Made by a program: the position numbers and the translations under genes. A DNA stretch of 64,000 bases, taken from Panonychus citri. Lineage: Eukaryota; Arthropoda; Arachnida; Trombidiformes; Tetranychidae. Numbering within the stretch: position 1 is the first letter of the stretch; the number at the start of each line of letters is the position of its first letter. The notes beneath the pieces were generated by a model. The model saw nothing but the letters and a program-made list of their open reading frames with translations, was not told where the DNA came from and made no database searches. Below are positions 25,446-37,686 of this stretch, piece by piece. The stretch is taken from positions 682,001 through 746,000 of the forward strand of contig NW_026515473.1 of assembly GCF_014898815.1 (NCBI RefSeq), written 5' to 3'.

Positions 25446-26066
25446 TTAGTTAGCCTTTGAGAAATATTCCTTGCTTGATGCAACATCGGGAACAATGGTT
25501 TTGTCTCCAGGTTTCCAATTAGCTGGACAAACCTCACCATGTTTATCGGTATATTGGAAAGCCTTGACCAATCGTAAAGTCTCATCAACAGATCGTCCAA
25601 CAGGTAAATCGTTAATGGTTATTTGACGAAGAACACCTTTATCGTCAATAATGAATAAACCACGGAAGGTAATACCATCATCTTCTCGGTAGACACCATA
25701 ATTCAATGAATTGGAAAGATTTTTATCAGCCAATAAAGGAATATTCATCTCACCAAGACCACCTTGTTTTCGGGGAGTATTAATCCAAGCAAGATGGGTA
25801 AAGTGACTATCAGTTGAACAGGCAATCACTTCACAACCAATTGATCTAAATTCAGCAACACGATCACTGAAAGCGACAATTTCAGTAGGACAAACAAAGG
25901 TAAAATCAAGTGGATAAAAGAAAAGAATAACATATTTTCCTTTATAATCATTTAAAGAGATTTCTTTAAATGAACCATTGACAACAGCAGTTCCTTTAAA
26001 AACTGGTGCTGGTTTACCAATACGTGGATATTGATTAGTTGATGGAATACCGTTAACAAGTGACAT
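25446..26066 (-). CDS. Typical 2-Cys peroxiredoxin (Prx1/2 type)
   Basis: Thioredoxin-dependent peroxidase that reduces H2O2 and organic peroxides. From the Met at 26066 the protein is 206 residues, close to Prx1/2 length. The peroxidatic Cys59 lies in [13 protein letters not shown] and the resolving Cys180 in [12 protein letters not shown]. The GGLG motif (KQGGLGEMN) and the C-terminal YF ([10 protein letters not shown]) mark the eukaryotic form that is prone to hyperoxidation. The C-terminus resembles Prx1 (KEYFSK), pointing to a cytosolic enzyme. The same frame stays open for 50 more codons to another ATG at 26216. That part holds a weakly hydrophobic segment ([13 protein letters not shown]), so a longer, possibly targeted isoform cannot be excluded. 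The promoter side faces RpL11. Confidence 0.93.
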   Translation of the reverse strand: MSLVNGIPSTNQYPRIGKPAPVFKGTAVVNGSFKEISLNDYKGKYVILFFYPLDFTFVCPTEIVAFSDRVAEFRSIGCEVIACSTDSHFTHLAWINTPRKQGGLGEMNIPLLADKNLSNSLNYGVYREDDGITFRGLFIIDDKGVLRQITINDLPVGRSVDETLRLVKAFQYTDKHGEVCPANWKPGDKTIVPDVASSKEYFSKAN

Positions 26067-26686
26067 GTTGATAATTAAATTAAAGAAAGTGATCAATTTG
26101 ATTAAATGTTTTAAACAATTTAAGGTGTTGGCACAACAAGATTGAATTTTAAACTGCTGATTCAGGAGATAAGGGGCCGAGCTTTTATAACAACCTGACA
26201 TCATATTCTTTTCCATTGAAACAGTAAAGATAATCAGCTAATGGTTTCCAACCTTTTCCTTTTTCCTTAATCTTATCTTTCTCTTTTTTCCTCCAACCAA
26301 TCGGTTTTCTTTGACAAATTGATACACTTTTCATTGGATTTTCATAGTTAATCTATTGGTAAACCACTTGTGATTACTAAAGTTGATTGGTTATTATCTT
26401 GGAAAGTTAATTAAAATCATTGGAAACAGAAAAACAATTTAGATAAACATTGAGGGGGAACAAAGAAATTCAACTTTTGTAATGAGCGGTAATTTCCATT
26501 GACAGAGGGCGCGAATGTCGTTTCCATGGTAACCCCCGGAAACGGAAAATGTGAACAGCCAGAAAGTAGAAAACATTAAATTGTTCAATTGATAAACATT
26601 TGGGGTTTTTGTTTCTTGTGATTTTCTTTAATTAAACTTTAATTTAATTGTATTTATTTGAACTGTTTTGTGTTAATTAAGTTAAA
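26067..26686. promoter_or_regulatory. Shared head-to-head promoter region of peroxiredoxin and RpL11
   Basis: 620 bases separate the divergent start codons. The middle (about 26490-26550) is GC-richer, with GAGGGCGCGAATG and a palindromic X-box-like site. A housekeeping bidirectional promoter is likely but inferred. Confidence 0.45.
26520..26533. promoter_or_regulatory. RFX X-box-like palindrome
   Basis: GTTTCCATGGTAAC lies in the divergent promoter between peroxiredoxin and RpL11. Read on the minus strand (GTTACCATGGAAAC), the left half fits the X-box GTNRCC and the right half deviates at one position. Confidence 0.35.
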
Positions 26687-27521
<835 letters not shown>

Positions 27522-28739
27522 TATTTTCAAATTATCCACTAAACCAACTTGAACCATTATCAATTGAAAACCTGTAAGAGTTTCTGGTTGATTAAATGTT
27601 AAATGTTTTTCTCTACTAAAACAGAAAAGATAAATCAATCATAAATCTTTTACAATCAAATTTGATAATTGTATTGTGTGTGTGCTTGTGTTTTGTTGAT
27701 AGTTAATTTTTATTTCAATTCAGCAATTATATTATCGGGGTTGTACAAATTGTCCAGAAACGAATTTTGTTTTTTTGTATGTTCAATCATAAAAAGAATT
27801 GACCATCAACAATACAATAAGAGAGTGAATATATTTAAAGAAAGAGGAAACATTTAATTCCAACAATTTAAATGGATTAGCCATGGATTCTGTAATTGGT
27901 AATTATTTGGAACCACAAACAATTAAACAACAAATTGTTCCATATCGAAGGTTATAAATTGTTGAAAGTTAATAATTTTCTATTCCATTTAGGTGTTTAT
28001 ATAAATTTACCAGATTCCTTGGTGTGAAATTGAATTGATATGAAATTGAAGTGTTTTTGATTGACAAAAACATCAGAATTTGTTTAAATTGTTGATCAAT
28101 AACAATGATGACAGAAAATTGTGAAAACAAAAAGTTGAATGAAAAAATCAAATTGTAGGAATGAAAATCACAAATATAGTTTTCTCATAATTAAAACAAA
28201 AGGACAATAAATTAATCGCCTACACAACACATTCAACAATTAACCAGTTGATGAATTAGATAAATTGTGAAATGAAAAACTAGAATAACAATATGGCAAA
28301 TTAAAGATTGATAATTTAGTTAAACAATTTTCCTCGAATCAATTTAATTTCTTCATCTTTTTTTTCAATTATCTTTTCATTTGAACTTTTTTGTTTGTAT
28401 TAACTGTTATGTGGTGAAAAGGTAAACAAATTAACTAATTAGCCAAAAATTGATGAAAACACCTAAGCTGATTTAACAGGATAACAATTACCAAATTGTA
28501 GTGACACAAAGAAAGAGAGAGAGAGAGATGAACAATTAGATTGAATCTTAAGGACGAGAACCAAAAACGTAAGATTAAATGAAAGACAATGAAGTGATGG
28601 TGAAATGTTAATGATTGTGGTATTGTAATTAAATTGTAATTACATGAAGAGAAAGAAGAAAATTAAAACGAAATAGTTGAAGTCATGGACAATTATTGTA
28701 ACGACGTTGCTATTGAGCGAAACCACGATAATCAGTTAA
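27522..28739. other. Convergent intergenic region, RpL11 3' / Spot14-like 3'
   Basis: AT-rich. Open frames here (27669-27857 plus, 27969-28151 minus) have no recognisable features. A short GA run lies near 28510-28528. Confidence 0.5.
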
Positions 28740-29678
28740 TTAAATGAGTTGAAGTGCTTGAAGATATTGTTGGGTAACAAAATCAGCTACTTCCTTCAGG
28801 TGATTGAAAAGCGCCTTCAGGTTACGAAGGTAGGTCGAGGTAGCGTTTAATAGTGTTGTCAAAGGTTGTTGTTGATCCGATTCACTGTGTAGATTGTTGG
28901 TCATTTCATCATGATGATTAACTTGTGAATTAATTAAACAATTGATTAGATTTCCATTTGCTGTTGTCCCTGTCGCTGTTGTCGATGACGGCGATGGAGT
29001 TACGGTTGAACCGTTGATCGCGTTACCAGTTGAATCAAAATCAAAATCATCATCAACTGAATCTGATCCTCTGCTGCTCCAATTACCTGAATCTAGTGAG
29101 ATTTTCTGTTTCCGATTACTTCCTGTAGAATTGGCATTTGATGATGAAGATAAGGTTGTCGTAGAAGGTGATGGAGAGGGTACATCCGGTACCTTTGATT
29201 GATCCAATTGTTGACAATAATTAATAACATAATCAGGTGATAAATAGCCAATACCAGATTCGATGGCGTAAACAAGTAAAGGATTTTCATCTATTGTTGT
29301 TGTTGTTGTTGTTTTATCGTCGGTCAAATTGTTGTTGGTCTTAATTGATCTTCTATTACTGGTCATCTTATCAACCTCATCGATTTCCACTTCAGTGAAA
29401 TAATTTTTACACTTTTTAATTGCACAATAGATTTCAAACAATTGACGATAATTACATTTAACCATCAAACTCGGAACCCAAGAAACACCTTCAAGATTAA
29501 TATCCTTCAACAGGGTTGGTACAAGAACAGTTGATTCCATGGTGTTCACCGATTGAATGAATCCCCTGGTCACTTCAAAAAATGACCCATTTACTGGACC
29601 AGAAGACAACATTTTACATGGATGAATTGGTTTCTGTAACAGGTAGTAATCCAAATGGTTCATCATTCCCGAATACAT
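28740..29678 (-). CDS. Spot14/MID1IP1 (THRSP) family protein
   Basis: Vertebrate Spot14 and MID1IP1 promote acetyl-CoA carboxylase polymerisation and lipogenesis; MID1IP1 also binds the MID1 ubiquitin ligase. The 312-residue single-exon product has the two conserved family blocks. The N-terminal block, FFEVTRGFIQSVNTMESTVL followed by VPTLLKDINLEG, corresponds to the MID1IP1 block containing [20 protein letters not shown]. The C-terminal helical block is TYLRNLKALFNHLKEVADFV followed by TQQYLQAL. Between them is a long Ser/Thr/Asn-rich insert (TTTTTTI, PSPSPSTTTLSSSS, an acidic DSVDDDFDFDS) that makes the protein nearly twice the vertebrate length. The start codon at 29678 precedes MYSGMMNHLDYYLL; a second Met lies a few codons later. 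Function in this organism is inferred from family membership. Confidence 0.75.
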   Translation of the reverse strand: MYSGMMNHLDYYLLQKPIHPCKMLSSGPVNGSFFEVTRGFIQSVNTMESTVLVPTLLKDINLEGVSWVPSLMVKCNYRQLFEIYCAIKKCKNYFTEVEIDEVDKMTSNRRSIKTNNNLTDDKTTTTTTIDENPLLVYAIESGIGYLSPDYVINYCQQLDQSKVPDVPSPSPSTTTLSSSSNANSTGSNRKQKISLDSGNWSSRGSDSVDDDFDFDSTGNAINGSTVTPSPSSTTATGTTANGNLINCLINSQVNHHDEMTNNLHSESDQQQPLTTLLNATSTYLRNLKALFNHLKEVADFVTQQYLQALQLI

Positions 29679-30539
29679 CGTTAGAACACTTGATTCGTCG
29701 ATTTGTCGATTTGTCGATTTACGGTTGAATTGTGTTGTTTACGATTTCGAATCTTCTTGTTGGTGTTTTTTTTTCTTCTCTTTTTTCTCTTTCGTTTTTT
29801 TTTACTCTTTCAAATTGTTTCCCTGTTTTTCGTTCCAAATTAAGGTTAATTAGCTCCCATGATCGAGTTTAATCACAATCACAATTAGTTAACTTTTCCA
29901 ATGGATTTTGGGTTTGACGAAACAGAAAATCCGATTAATCCAATCCGTACACTAATCGAGTCCAAATGGATTATGTCCGTACGATAATTAATTCCCTGGA
30001 TAGAGAAGATGAAAATTATTATTGTTTTTGGGGTCAACTGAATCAATCACTAAATTCATCAACATCCTCATCATTACCATCATCATCATCATCCTCATCG
30101 CCATCATAATGAACATTAAAGTTTAATTTTTTTTCTTCACTTTAAAACTTATCACAAACACTTTTTTTTGTTGATTAATTAATTTGTAAACTGTTCACAA
30201 GGTAAGTTAAACTGATTTTAACGACACACAATCAACTTTTGGACGTTATCATCCTCATTGTTATCATCATCTTCATCTTCATCTTTTCTCCTTCAGCAAC
30301 GATTCACTTACCTGAAAGAAGAGAGAGAGAGAGAAAAAACGAAAACTAAGATTTCGAAACGCGGCTTCCAAGTTTATCGAGAAAATTTATCTCAATTTTT
30401 CCCCAATCAACAAGAGAACCACTTTCACTTTCGAGTTTACACTTAAACTATCACCACCATCACCATCAACATACCCACCACTCTCTCAATACACATCACC
30501 GCCCTCTCTCATACTCTTATACCTTTATACAGCTTCCTT

Positions 30540-30847
30540 GTCACTTCCCTTCTCCCTCTCTTTCTCTCTCTCTTTCTGTCTTTCTTTTCTTTTGTAAAAT
30601 TCTTTCCCGGTTTGCTGATAAAACAATGTTCGTTCAGCTCAACTTTTCAAGCTCAGTAACTTCTCTCTATCTCTATCTCTCTCTTTCTCTCTCAATCACG
30701 TTCACTTTCATCCTCCTACATTTACCTGAGCTCCACCATCTTCAAGGCTGGAATTGCCATCTCTCTTTCTATCTCTCTCTCTCTCTTCTTACCTGTCTTA
30801 CTTTCTCTCATCATCCTCCTCATTGTCGTCATTTTTCTTCTTCTTCT

Positions 30848-30886
<39 letters not shown>

Positions 30887-30900
30887 TTTTTCTTCTTCTT
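30540..30900. repeat. CT-rich simple-sequence tract
   Basis: Long stretch of CTCT, CTTCTT and TCTATC repeats, including an uninterrupted CT run of about 34 bases near 30850-30883. Purine-rich on the minus strand; it could form triplex or GAGA-factor sites. Confidence 0.8.
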
Positions 30901-32697
30901 TTTCATTTTAAATCTTTTAATTTTCAATTTTACACGAAACTTATCCCAAACAAACAGCCTGAAGCCTCATCTGTTTAAGGTCAATTCATGACAAAAATAT
31001 TCTGTCAATCAAATGTTCACATTGTCACAATTCACCAAACATTCAATTCTTTTTTTTTCTATTCAATTATTGATATTCAATTATTATAATTACTATTATT
31101 ATTTATTTTCTTTCATCTTTATCAGAAATAACTTCCGTTCTCCCTCTTTTATATTGAAACCACGAAGAGAGAGCGAGAGCTGTGATCATATAACGAGTGG
31201 GTTACGATTAAATCGAAATGGATTCAGATAAATAACTGGAATTATTTAATCTCTATCATTATTATTATTAATATTATCATTATTTCGAAATAATCACAAT
31301 TGCGAAAACAAATACGTTCTAATGAAAAGAAATGATTGAAAGAGAAGAAGAAGAAGAGAAAAAAGAATTAAGCTAATTAGGGTTTATTATAATTCTCAGG
31401 GTTTGTTATCTTCATTATCAGAACAGAATCTTTTCAAGGGCGACAGAACTTGAACCTTTTCGGTATCATCATGATTACGGTAATTTCGTTGGTTTAATCG
31501 TCATCATCATCGTTAGTTATGGTTCTTGTTTATCAACGCGAATTGACAGTGATCATCATAACCATAACCAAAAGGAAAACATTAAAATCCCTGATTGTTA
31601 ATTGTTGATAATACAGGTAATCAATTGAAAGAATCAATCAAAACTATTAATACTCAACAGTTAATCTTATCAAGTTGAATCTAAATTCATTTTCTAATTT
31701 AACAAAATTAACAAAAAGACAAGGACATTTTTTGACAAGGTTACAATTAGAAATCCCAATGATTATGATGATACTTAATTATTACAATTTAATTCTGTTA
31801 CTTTAATATTTTGGTAGATTACCTTTTCTTTTTTAACTAAATTAAAAAAACTTTTAGTGCTTAATTACCATTGATTAAAATTTCATTATACTAATTATAA
31901 TGATTAAATGTTTACCGTTTTTTGTTTTGTCTTTTTTCATTGATTCTGTAATTAACATTTAAAACGGTAAATTAACACTGATTACAATCAAATTAACACT
32001 TTTCCAATTCAAATGGTAATTTATTGATTTTCAAATGAATGTCAATCAAATTTAATTACAAACTCTTACCCTTTTCAAAAGTTTCTAGTTGATTTATTAG
32101 TTAAATAATCGCTTGATATTTTAATTTTCATGTTGATTGTTGTTAAATTTGATTGTTGTTTTGGTTAATTTGTTTCAAATACTAATTTTCACATTGATAA
32201 CACTTTAACCTATCAAATAAAACTAATCAAAGCTGTTTAATTGTAACTCCTCATACAGAGCAACACAAAAAATCACCCAAACAATCAACCAAAATGTCAA
32301 TATTATGATCAAGTAATTGGCAATTAAACAAGTTGATATTTCCAGGTATCAGTTAATTGTTGATCCCATTGGAATAATAGTAATCATAACATAATAATCA
32401 ACACATATCATAACAATTTAAATGAAACCAAGGCAACAATTAAAGGGCCAAGTTGATAATGTTACTAATCACTGAGTTTCACTGATCATACGAAATTAAT
32501 TGTTTCGAATAATTGAAATTGATATAAATTAATTTTCCTGTTTTCTCAGCAATCAACGAAAGACAGTCAACCGAGATTCAATATTGAACTTTTTTCCTGT
32601 TTCGATTTTCGTGTTGGTACAATATATCTCTCTTTCTTTTTCTCTTTCTTTTCGGTTAAATCGCCTCTTACATTGATCACCATCGTGCTGTTGATCA

Positions 32698-32735
32698 CAA
32701 ACACACACACATACACACACCACACACCACACACT
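32698..32735. repeat. (CA)n microsatellite
   Basis: ACACAC run with small interruptions (CATACAC, CACCACAC). No gene overlaps it. Confidence 0.85.
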
Positions 32736-34125
32736 CACTCGCACTCGAATTAATCATTAGAATGAACAAATTGTAAATTCTGAATTCGGAGAAAGTTTTT
32801 TCTTTCCTACCGAACGGAAAAAAACTTATCGAACCCAAAATAATGAGAGAAAGTTTTCCTGTTCGACTAAATCAGATTAACCTTCATTGTCTTCATTTTG
32901 TTAATCAACAATTAATTCGCTGTCTCATGTTGATTATCTCTGGATCGATAGCAATTTAAGTTAATTGTTATCCTTTCTTCTTGTCCAACAAGTTAAATTT
33001 TGCCTTTTTTTTCACAATCAAAAGCCGGTTCTATGCTGATTGATTGTGTGTGTCGACAACAATCAAATCAAGTTAACGAGGGAACAAAAATAAATCATTA
33101 CCTTGGGGTTTTATTTGTTATTTCATTGTTCACTTTTTAATTGTTATAACAATTTAATCATTCTCACTAACTAACAGTTTCAATTAATCAGACAATTTAA
33201 CTTCACAATTCAATCAATACGATTTGTTTTATTTGTTCAATTGATTATATTAAAGCAATTGTAATATAAACCTAAATATATTTGAATATATTTTCTTTTT
33301 CTCTATCAACAATTAGCCTAATTGTTTGCTCAATACTTTTCAATAAAAGCTTTTAATTGTTACTAATCAAGTTAAAATCATCTGATGAGTTTAATTATCG
33401 CTTTTAATCATTTAAATGACCTTTCCTCATATCGCTCAATTGTATTTGAATGTTATACTCATTGTTTCATAGAAGTCAAATCAAAAATCATTAAGTAATT
33501 TATTTTATTTCATTTTTTTTTGTCATTAACAATCGTGTTACAATCAACAGATTGTTAATTTTTTAACAGTCAAGTAATTTATTAATCAAAATCGTGTTAA
33601 CTAATCACGTTTAACGATTTCATCATTTGCTTTTTCAACACAACAAAACAAAAACTTAATTGCTTCAAGTACATTTTTCAAAATCATAAGGATAGACTTA
33701 AATTACTTTAAGCAAACTATTTATTTAATTGTAACAATAATAATAATAGTTAACACTGATTGAATAAAAATATCAATTGTGAGATATTAATTAATTGTCT
33801 CCAATTGTTAATAAGATGAAAATTAATCATTGGAAATTCAATTCTATTGGAGGCGAGAATGGAAACAGTAAATTAATTAAGTCGTAATAGTTAATGTTTA
33901 AGTGAGAATTTAGTTATGGATATGGAAATAGAATTTAATAACAATTAACTAATTTGATTAATTTTTATTCTTGATTAACTTTTATCATTTGAAATCGTAA
34001 CATTTTCAAGTCGTAATATCAATAAGATCCCTCAGAGTAACTGTTTGGATTTTTTGATTTGATGTTAAAGTCAAACGTTTTTTTGACCTTCCAATTGTTT
34101 GACTAATTAAATCGTTAATTGCCTC

Positions 34126-36142
34126 ATGCTTCGTCGGCCATTCCCTGTGATTAATGTAAAGCGTTTACTGGTAAGTTGATTGTGATCTCATTAGTTGACC
34201 TTTTTTAACGAAATGTTTGTCTTTACAGAGGCCTAAACGATCATGTAATCCCTTTGAGAAAAGGCTCTCAAGCACCGGTCCAAGGTAATTTGGTTTTTTT
34301 CTGTTTTCTTTTATGAGTATTTTACTTATTTTCCAATTGATTTACTTTGTTTCTCATTCTTAATTTTGTTTCTTCCAGGGGTGGAGGCCGAAAGTTTTTG
34401 GTCAGTCTTGTAGGAGCAACTGTTCTTGGTATTGGTGGTTCTATTGCCTATGACAGCTATGATCCGAGTTTTAGAAAGAAAATCAATCAAAATGTTCCCT
34501 ATGCTGAGGATATTTTGAATTTTTTAATTGGACCATCTGAAAGTGGTGCTAATGAATCTGCTAAATCTTCACCTTCAATTCAATCTATTAGTCAAAATGA
34601 AAGTTTGATGAAAAAGAAATTGGAAAGAAGTAAAGCTCAAGCTGAACAAGAGTCTAGTAAGACTGTTTCTTCGAGTCCGATTATGTCTTCTTCTTCTTCT
34701 CTACCACCCCAGCCCACATCGGTTCCACCACCGCCATTGGAAATCCCTACATCTTCTCAACCCAAATCACCGGTAGTGGAAAAATCTAGTGAAATTAAGG
34801 TTACCCCGGCTAGTAAAAGTAAAGAATCTGTAAAAGATGAGAAACCAGTTGGTATTGTTAAACCAGTCCCAATTGTTCAAGAATCAAAAGATGAAACTAA
34901 ATCTACTATCGAGGTATTTAAATCATCAGTGTTTTACAATGAACTTGTTCTAAATTCAATTTTCTTTCCCTTCCAGGCTCATAAAAGTGATATTAGTCCA
35001 GTCTCACAATTAAGTGAACAAAGATCCGAAACCGCTGTTGAACATGAGATGGTTCAACAATATAAAAAAATAGATGAACTTGAAGCAGATTTTGAGAAAA
35101 AGGTTAGTTCTATTTATAAATTATCGATGTTTAAACAAAAATTCTCACTCATAATATTATTTTCAGATTGATTTGATTCGCGATGAATATGAAAAAGAAT
35201 TGATAAAACAACTGAAACGTCAAGTTGCTGTTTACCTTGACCATCTCAATGACCAATTAGAAGTCCAAAAATTAGAACTGGAAAGAATGCAAATATTAGA
35301 CCAAGAGGATAAAATTTTAGCAATTAAAGATAAATATTTTTCAGAACTTAGCGGAGCATTAAACAAATTACACGACATTGAAGGCGTTTTAAAAGGTATT
35401 TGAATCTCAATTGATTGTGCCAGTAAATTAACTAAACATTTCTATTTCAATTCTTTTAGCACGGGAAAAGTTGGACGAAGAAGAAATTAGAGCAAGAAAA
35501 TTATGGCTTCTCTGTCAATCATTGAAAGATTCTCTCAAATTCAATGGACTGAACGAACCTAAACCACTAAAAGATGAAATAACCACAATGAAGAAAACGG
35601 TTGATGGTTTATCGATTCAAAGTCCAATGACTTCGTCAATTCTAAACAGTATACCTAATGATGCCATCGTAGAAGGAGTTCACAATGAGGACAGTCTCAT
35701 CGAAAGATTCAAAAAAGTGGACAAACTTTGTAAACGCGTCGCTTTGATAGGAGATAACGGAGGATCTCTTGGTCAATACGTTTTGTCCTACCTACAATCT
35801 GTATTGATTATCGATTCTGTTAAAATTCCTGAACAAGAATTATCTGGAACCATGCAAGTTGACCCTTCTAAATGGGACACATTTGAAATTCTTGCTCGAG
35901 TTAAACATAGTCTCAATCAACGTAATATTGAACAAGCCTTGAAATACGCTAATCAATTGCGAGGAGCTCCTCGTAAAGTAGCAAAAGATTGGATTTCGGA
36001 CACAAGAACCCATTTAGAAGTCCGTCAAGCGGCCGAGCTTCTTCAAGCATTAGCTGCCACAATCACAATAAGAGCTGTTAAATGTAATTTTAGTTGTGAA
36101 AAAAAAACAAATCGAGTTAATTGGCTTCTCGAAAATCAGTAA
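34126..36142 (+). CDS. MIC60/Mitofilin: MICOS subunit MIC60 (mitofilin)
   Basis: Inner-membrane organiser of mitochondrial crista junctions. Exons: 34126-34170, 34229-34284, 34379-34913, 34977-35102, 35167-35395, 35460-36142. Phases agree and sum to 557 residues. The N-terminus MLRRPFPVINVKRLL is a basic amphipathic presequence split by the first intron. A single glycine-rich transmembrane segment (FLVSLVGATVLGIGGSIAY, about residues 40-58) is followed by the family signature DSYDPSFRKKINQNVPYAED. A Ser/Pro-rich linker, a long coiled coil (QYKKIDELEADFEKK to KYFSELSGALNKLHDIEG) and the C-terminal mitofilin domain (AREKLDEEEIRARKLWLL, WISDTRTHLEVRQAAELL) complete the family order. It is shorter than human MIC60 (about 758). 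Intron 3 (34914-34976) is 63 bases with no stop, so its retention would add 21 residues. Confidence 0.9.
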
Positions 36143-36523
36143 AAAAATTGTGTTACGATTTGTTTCAAAATGAAAACTTCAAGGAAACAATGGTGACGAA
36201 AGTATCGAGATGAATTTTTCTCAATGGTTATGATTGGAAAATGTTATAAACTGAATACTTATTTAAAAACAAAATCTATTGTATCAAAATCACAATTTTC
36301 TTGGTTATCATTAGGAATTCAAATCAATTTTTTTCGCTTCCATTTTATCAAATAATAATAATAATTGCCTTTCATCATTGATTTTAATCGATACAATTAA
36401 GATTAACATCCCAATCAAAAGATTGAATATTCATTGACTGTACAATGGAAACAGAGTGTTGGTTAAAAGAGAGATGAAAAAAGATGAGTTTAAGAAAAAT
36501 CAATCAATCTAAAAATTGTAATT
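36143..36523. other. Short convergent intergenic region MIC60 / RpiA
   Basis: 381 bases holding both 3' UTRs. Nothing else seen. Confidence 0.6.
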
Positions 36524-37686
36524 CTAAATCTTGTGAACAGCACCAAGTCGATCAGCATAGTAAACGAAATCAACCATTTCTATGAACAATCCAGTCTCAA
36601 CTAAACCAGGAATCATCATCAACGATTGATTAATTTGATCCCATTGAGTAGCAGAATCTTGATTATAAGGAGCAACCCAATCGAGAATGAAATTACCATT
36701 ATCAGTGACCAATGGACCTGCTTTTGCTTTGGCCATTCTCAAATTGGCTTGACCACCAAACTTTGATTCAATCTTATTCTTGACCACAACATAGCTCATT
36801 GGAATCACTTCAATAGGAATACCTTTTTTCCAATTTTCACCTAATTGTTTACTCATTTTCGTGTAATCACAAATAATCGCTAATTGTGTTGAAGCTGAAG
36901 CAACAATTTTCTCCTGCAATAAGCAGCCACCACCTCCTTTGATACAGAATTTAGTTTTCGTCTCCACTTCATCCGCTCCGTCGATTGTCAGATCAATTTT
37001 TGGACAAGTTTCGAGATCATAAAGAGGTAAATTATTTGATAGAATCAATTGACGAGCCTAAGAAATTAAAAGAGACTAAATTGATTAGATACATGATACA
37101 TGAAGAAGAAAAAACCGATGTAATTAGCAAAAAGATTGAGGAAATTGATCATTAATTGTCAATAATATTCTGATGATAAAAACTCAAGAGTTTCCTCTTT
37201 GATGTAATTTGATTTGAACACAATCAAAAAAAACACCAACGTTGAGTTTTGGGATTTAAACTATAGATTTAAGGATAACATGATAAGTGAACATTTGATT
37301 TAATTCATTTAATAGTAGATGAAAATATAAAAGGAACCATTGAAATAATTAGAAAGGTGAACAATTAAAATTGATTATGTTTCTTACCTGAAAAGATGTC
37401 GGGACACATTTAACCTTTAAATTAGATTGTGATACTTTCTCGGCAATTTTGGCTACTGCAGGAATTATTGTTGATCCACTTCCTATCCCGAGAATCATAT
37501 TATCCTTTAATTGTGATTAGAAAATAAACAATCAATTCTCCGATAAATTAAATCATCTTGAAATCAAACCTTTAGCAGATCATCAACAACAAACGAACCA
37601 ACGATTTTCTTGGCTTCCTCAATAGAGACCATTGTTTCGAGTGATTTAGTTCGTGACGATATTTTCCTGGTAAAAGCTTCGAACAT
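36524..37686 (-). CDS. Rpi: Ribose-5-phosphate isomerase A
   Basis: Interconverts ribose-5-phosphate and ribulose-5-phosphate in the non-oxidative pentose phosphate pathway. Minus-strand exons: 37570-37686, 37388-37504, 36524-37057. All introns are GT-AG in phase 0, giving 255 residues. The RpiA fold signatures are in order: EEAKKIVGSFVVDDLLK, the phosphate-binding loop MILGIGSGSTI, LTIDGADEVE with the catalytic-region acidic residues, then KGGGGCLLQEKIVAS (GGGGxxxxEK motif), and a C-terminal block NFILDWVAPYN and VETGLFIEMVDFVYYADR. The first exon encodes a short basic N-terminus (MFEAFTRKISSRTKSLETM); an internal Met is possible as start. Head-to-head with beta-MPP about 1 kb away. Confidence 0.93.

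Larger units (their letters stand above)
29679..34125. other. 4.4 kb gene-poor interval with CT/CA microsatellites
   Basis: Between the divergent Spot14-like and MIC60 genes. It contains pyrimidine-rich simple sequence (about 30540-30900), a CT run at about 30850-30883 and a CA run at 32698-32735. Open frames at 30258-30446, 30626-30991 and 31013-31231 are translations of this simple sequence and look non-coding. Good donor-like strings exist on the plus strand at about 30200 (CACAAG|GTAAGT) and the minus strand at about 30310 (TTTCAG|GTAAGT), so untranslated 5' exons of either gene are possible. Confidence 0.5.

Noticed and set aside
30626..30991. Overlapping long ORFs rich in Ser/Leu/Phe
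   Set aside because: They translate CT-rich simple sequence in more than one frame, with no family, no splice context and repeat-driven composition.
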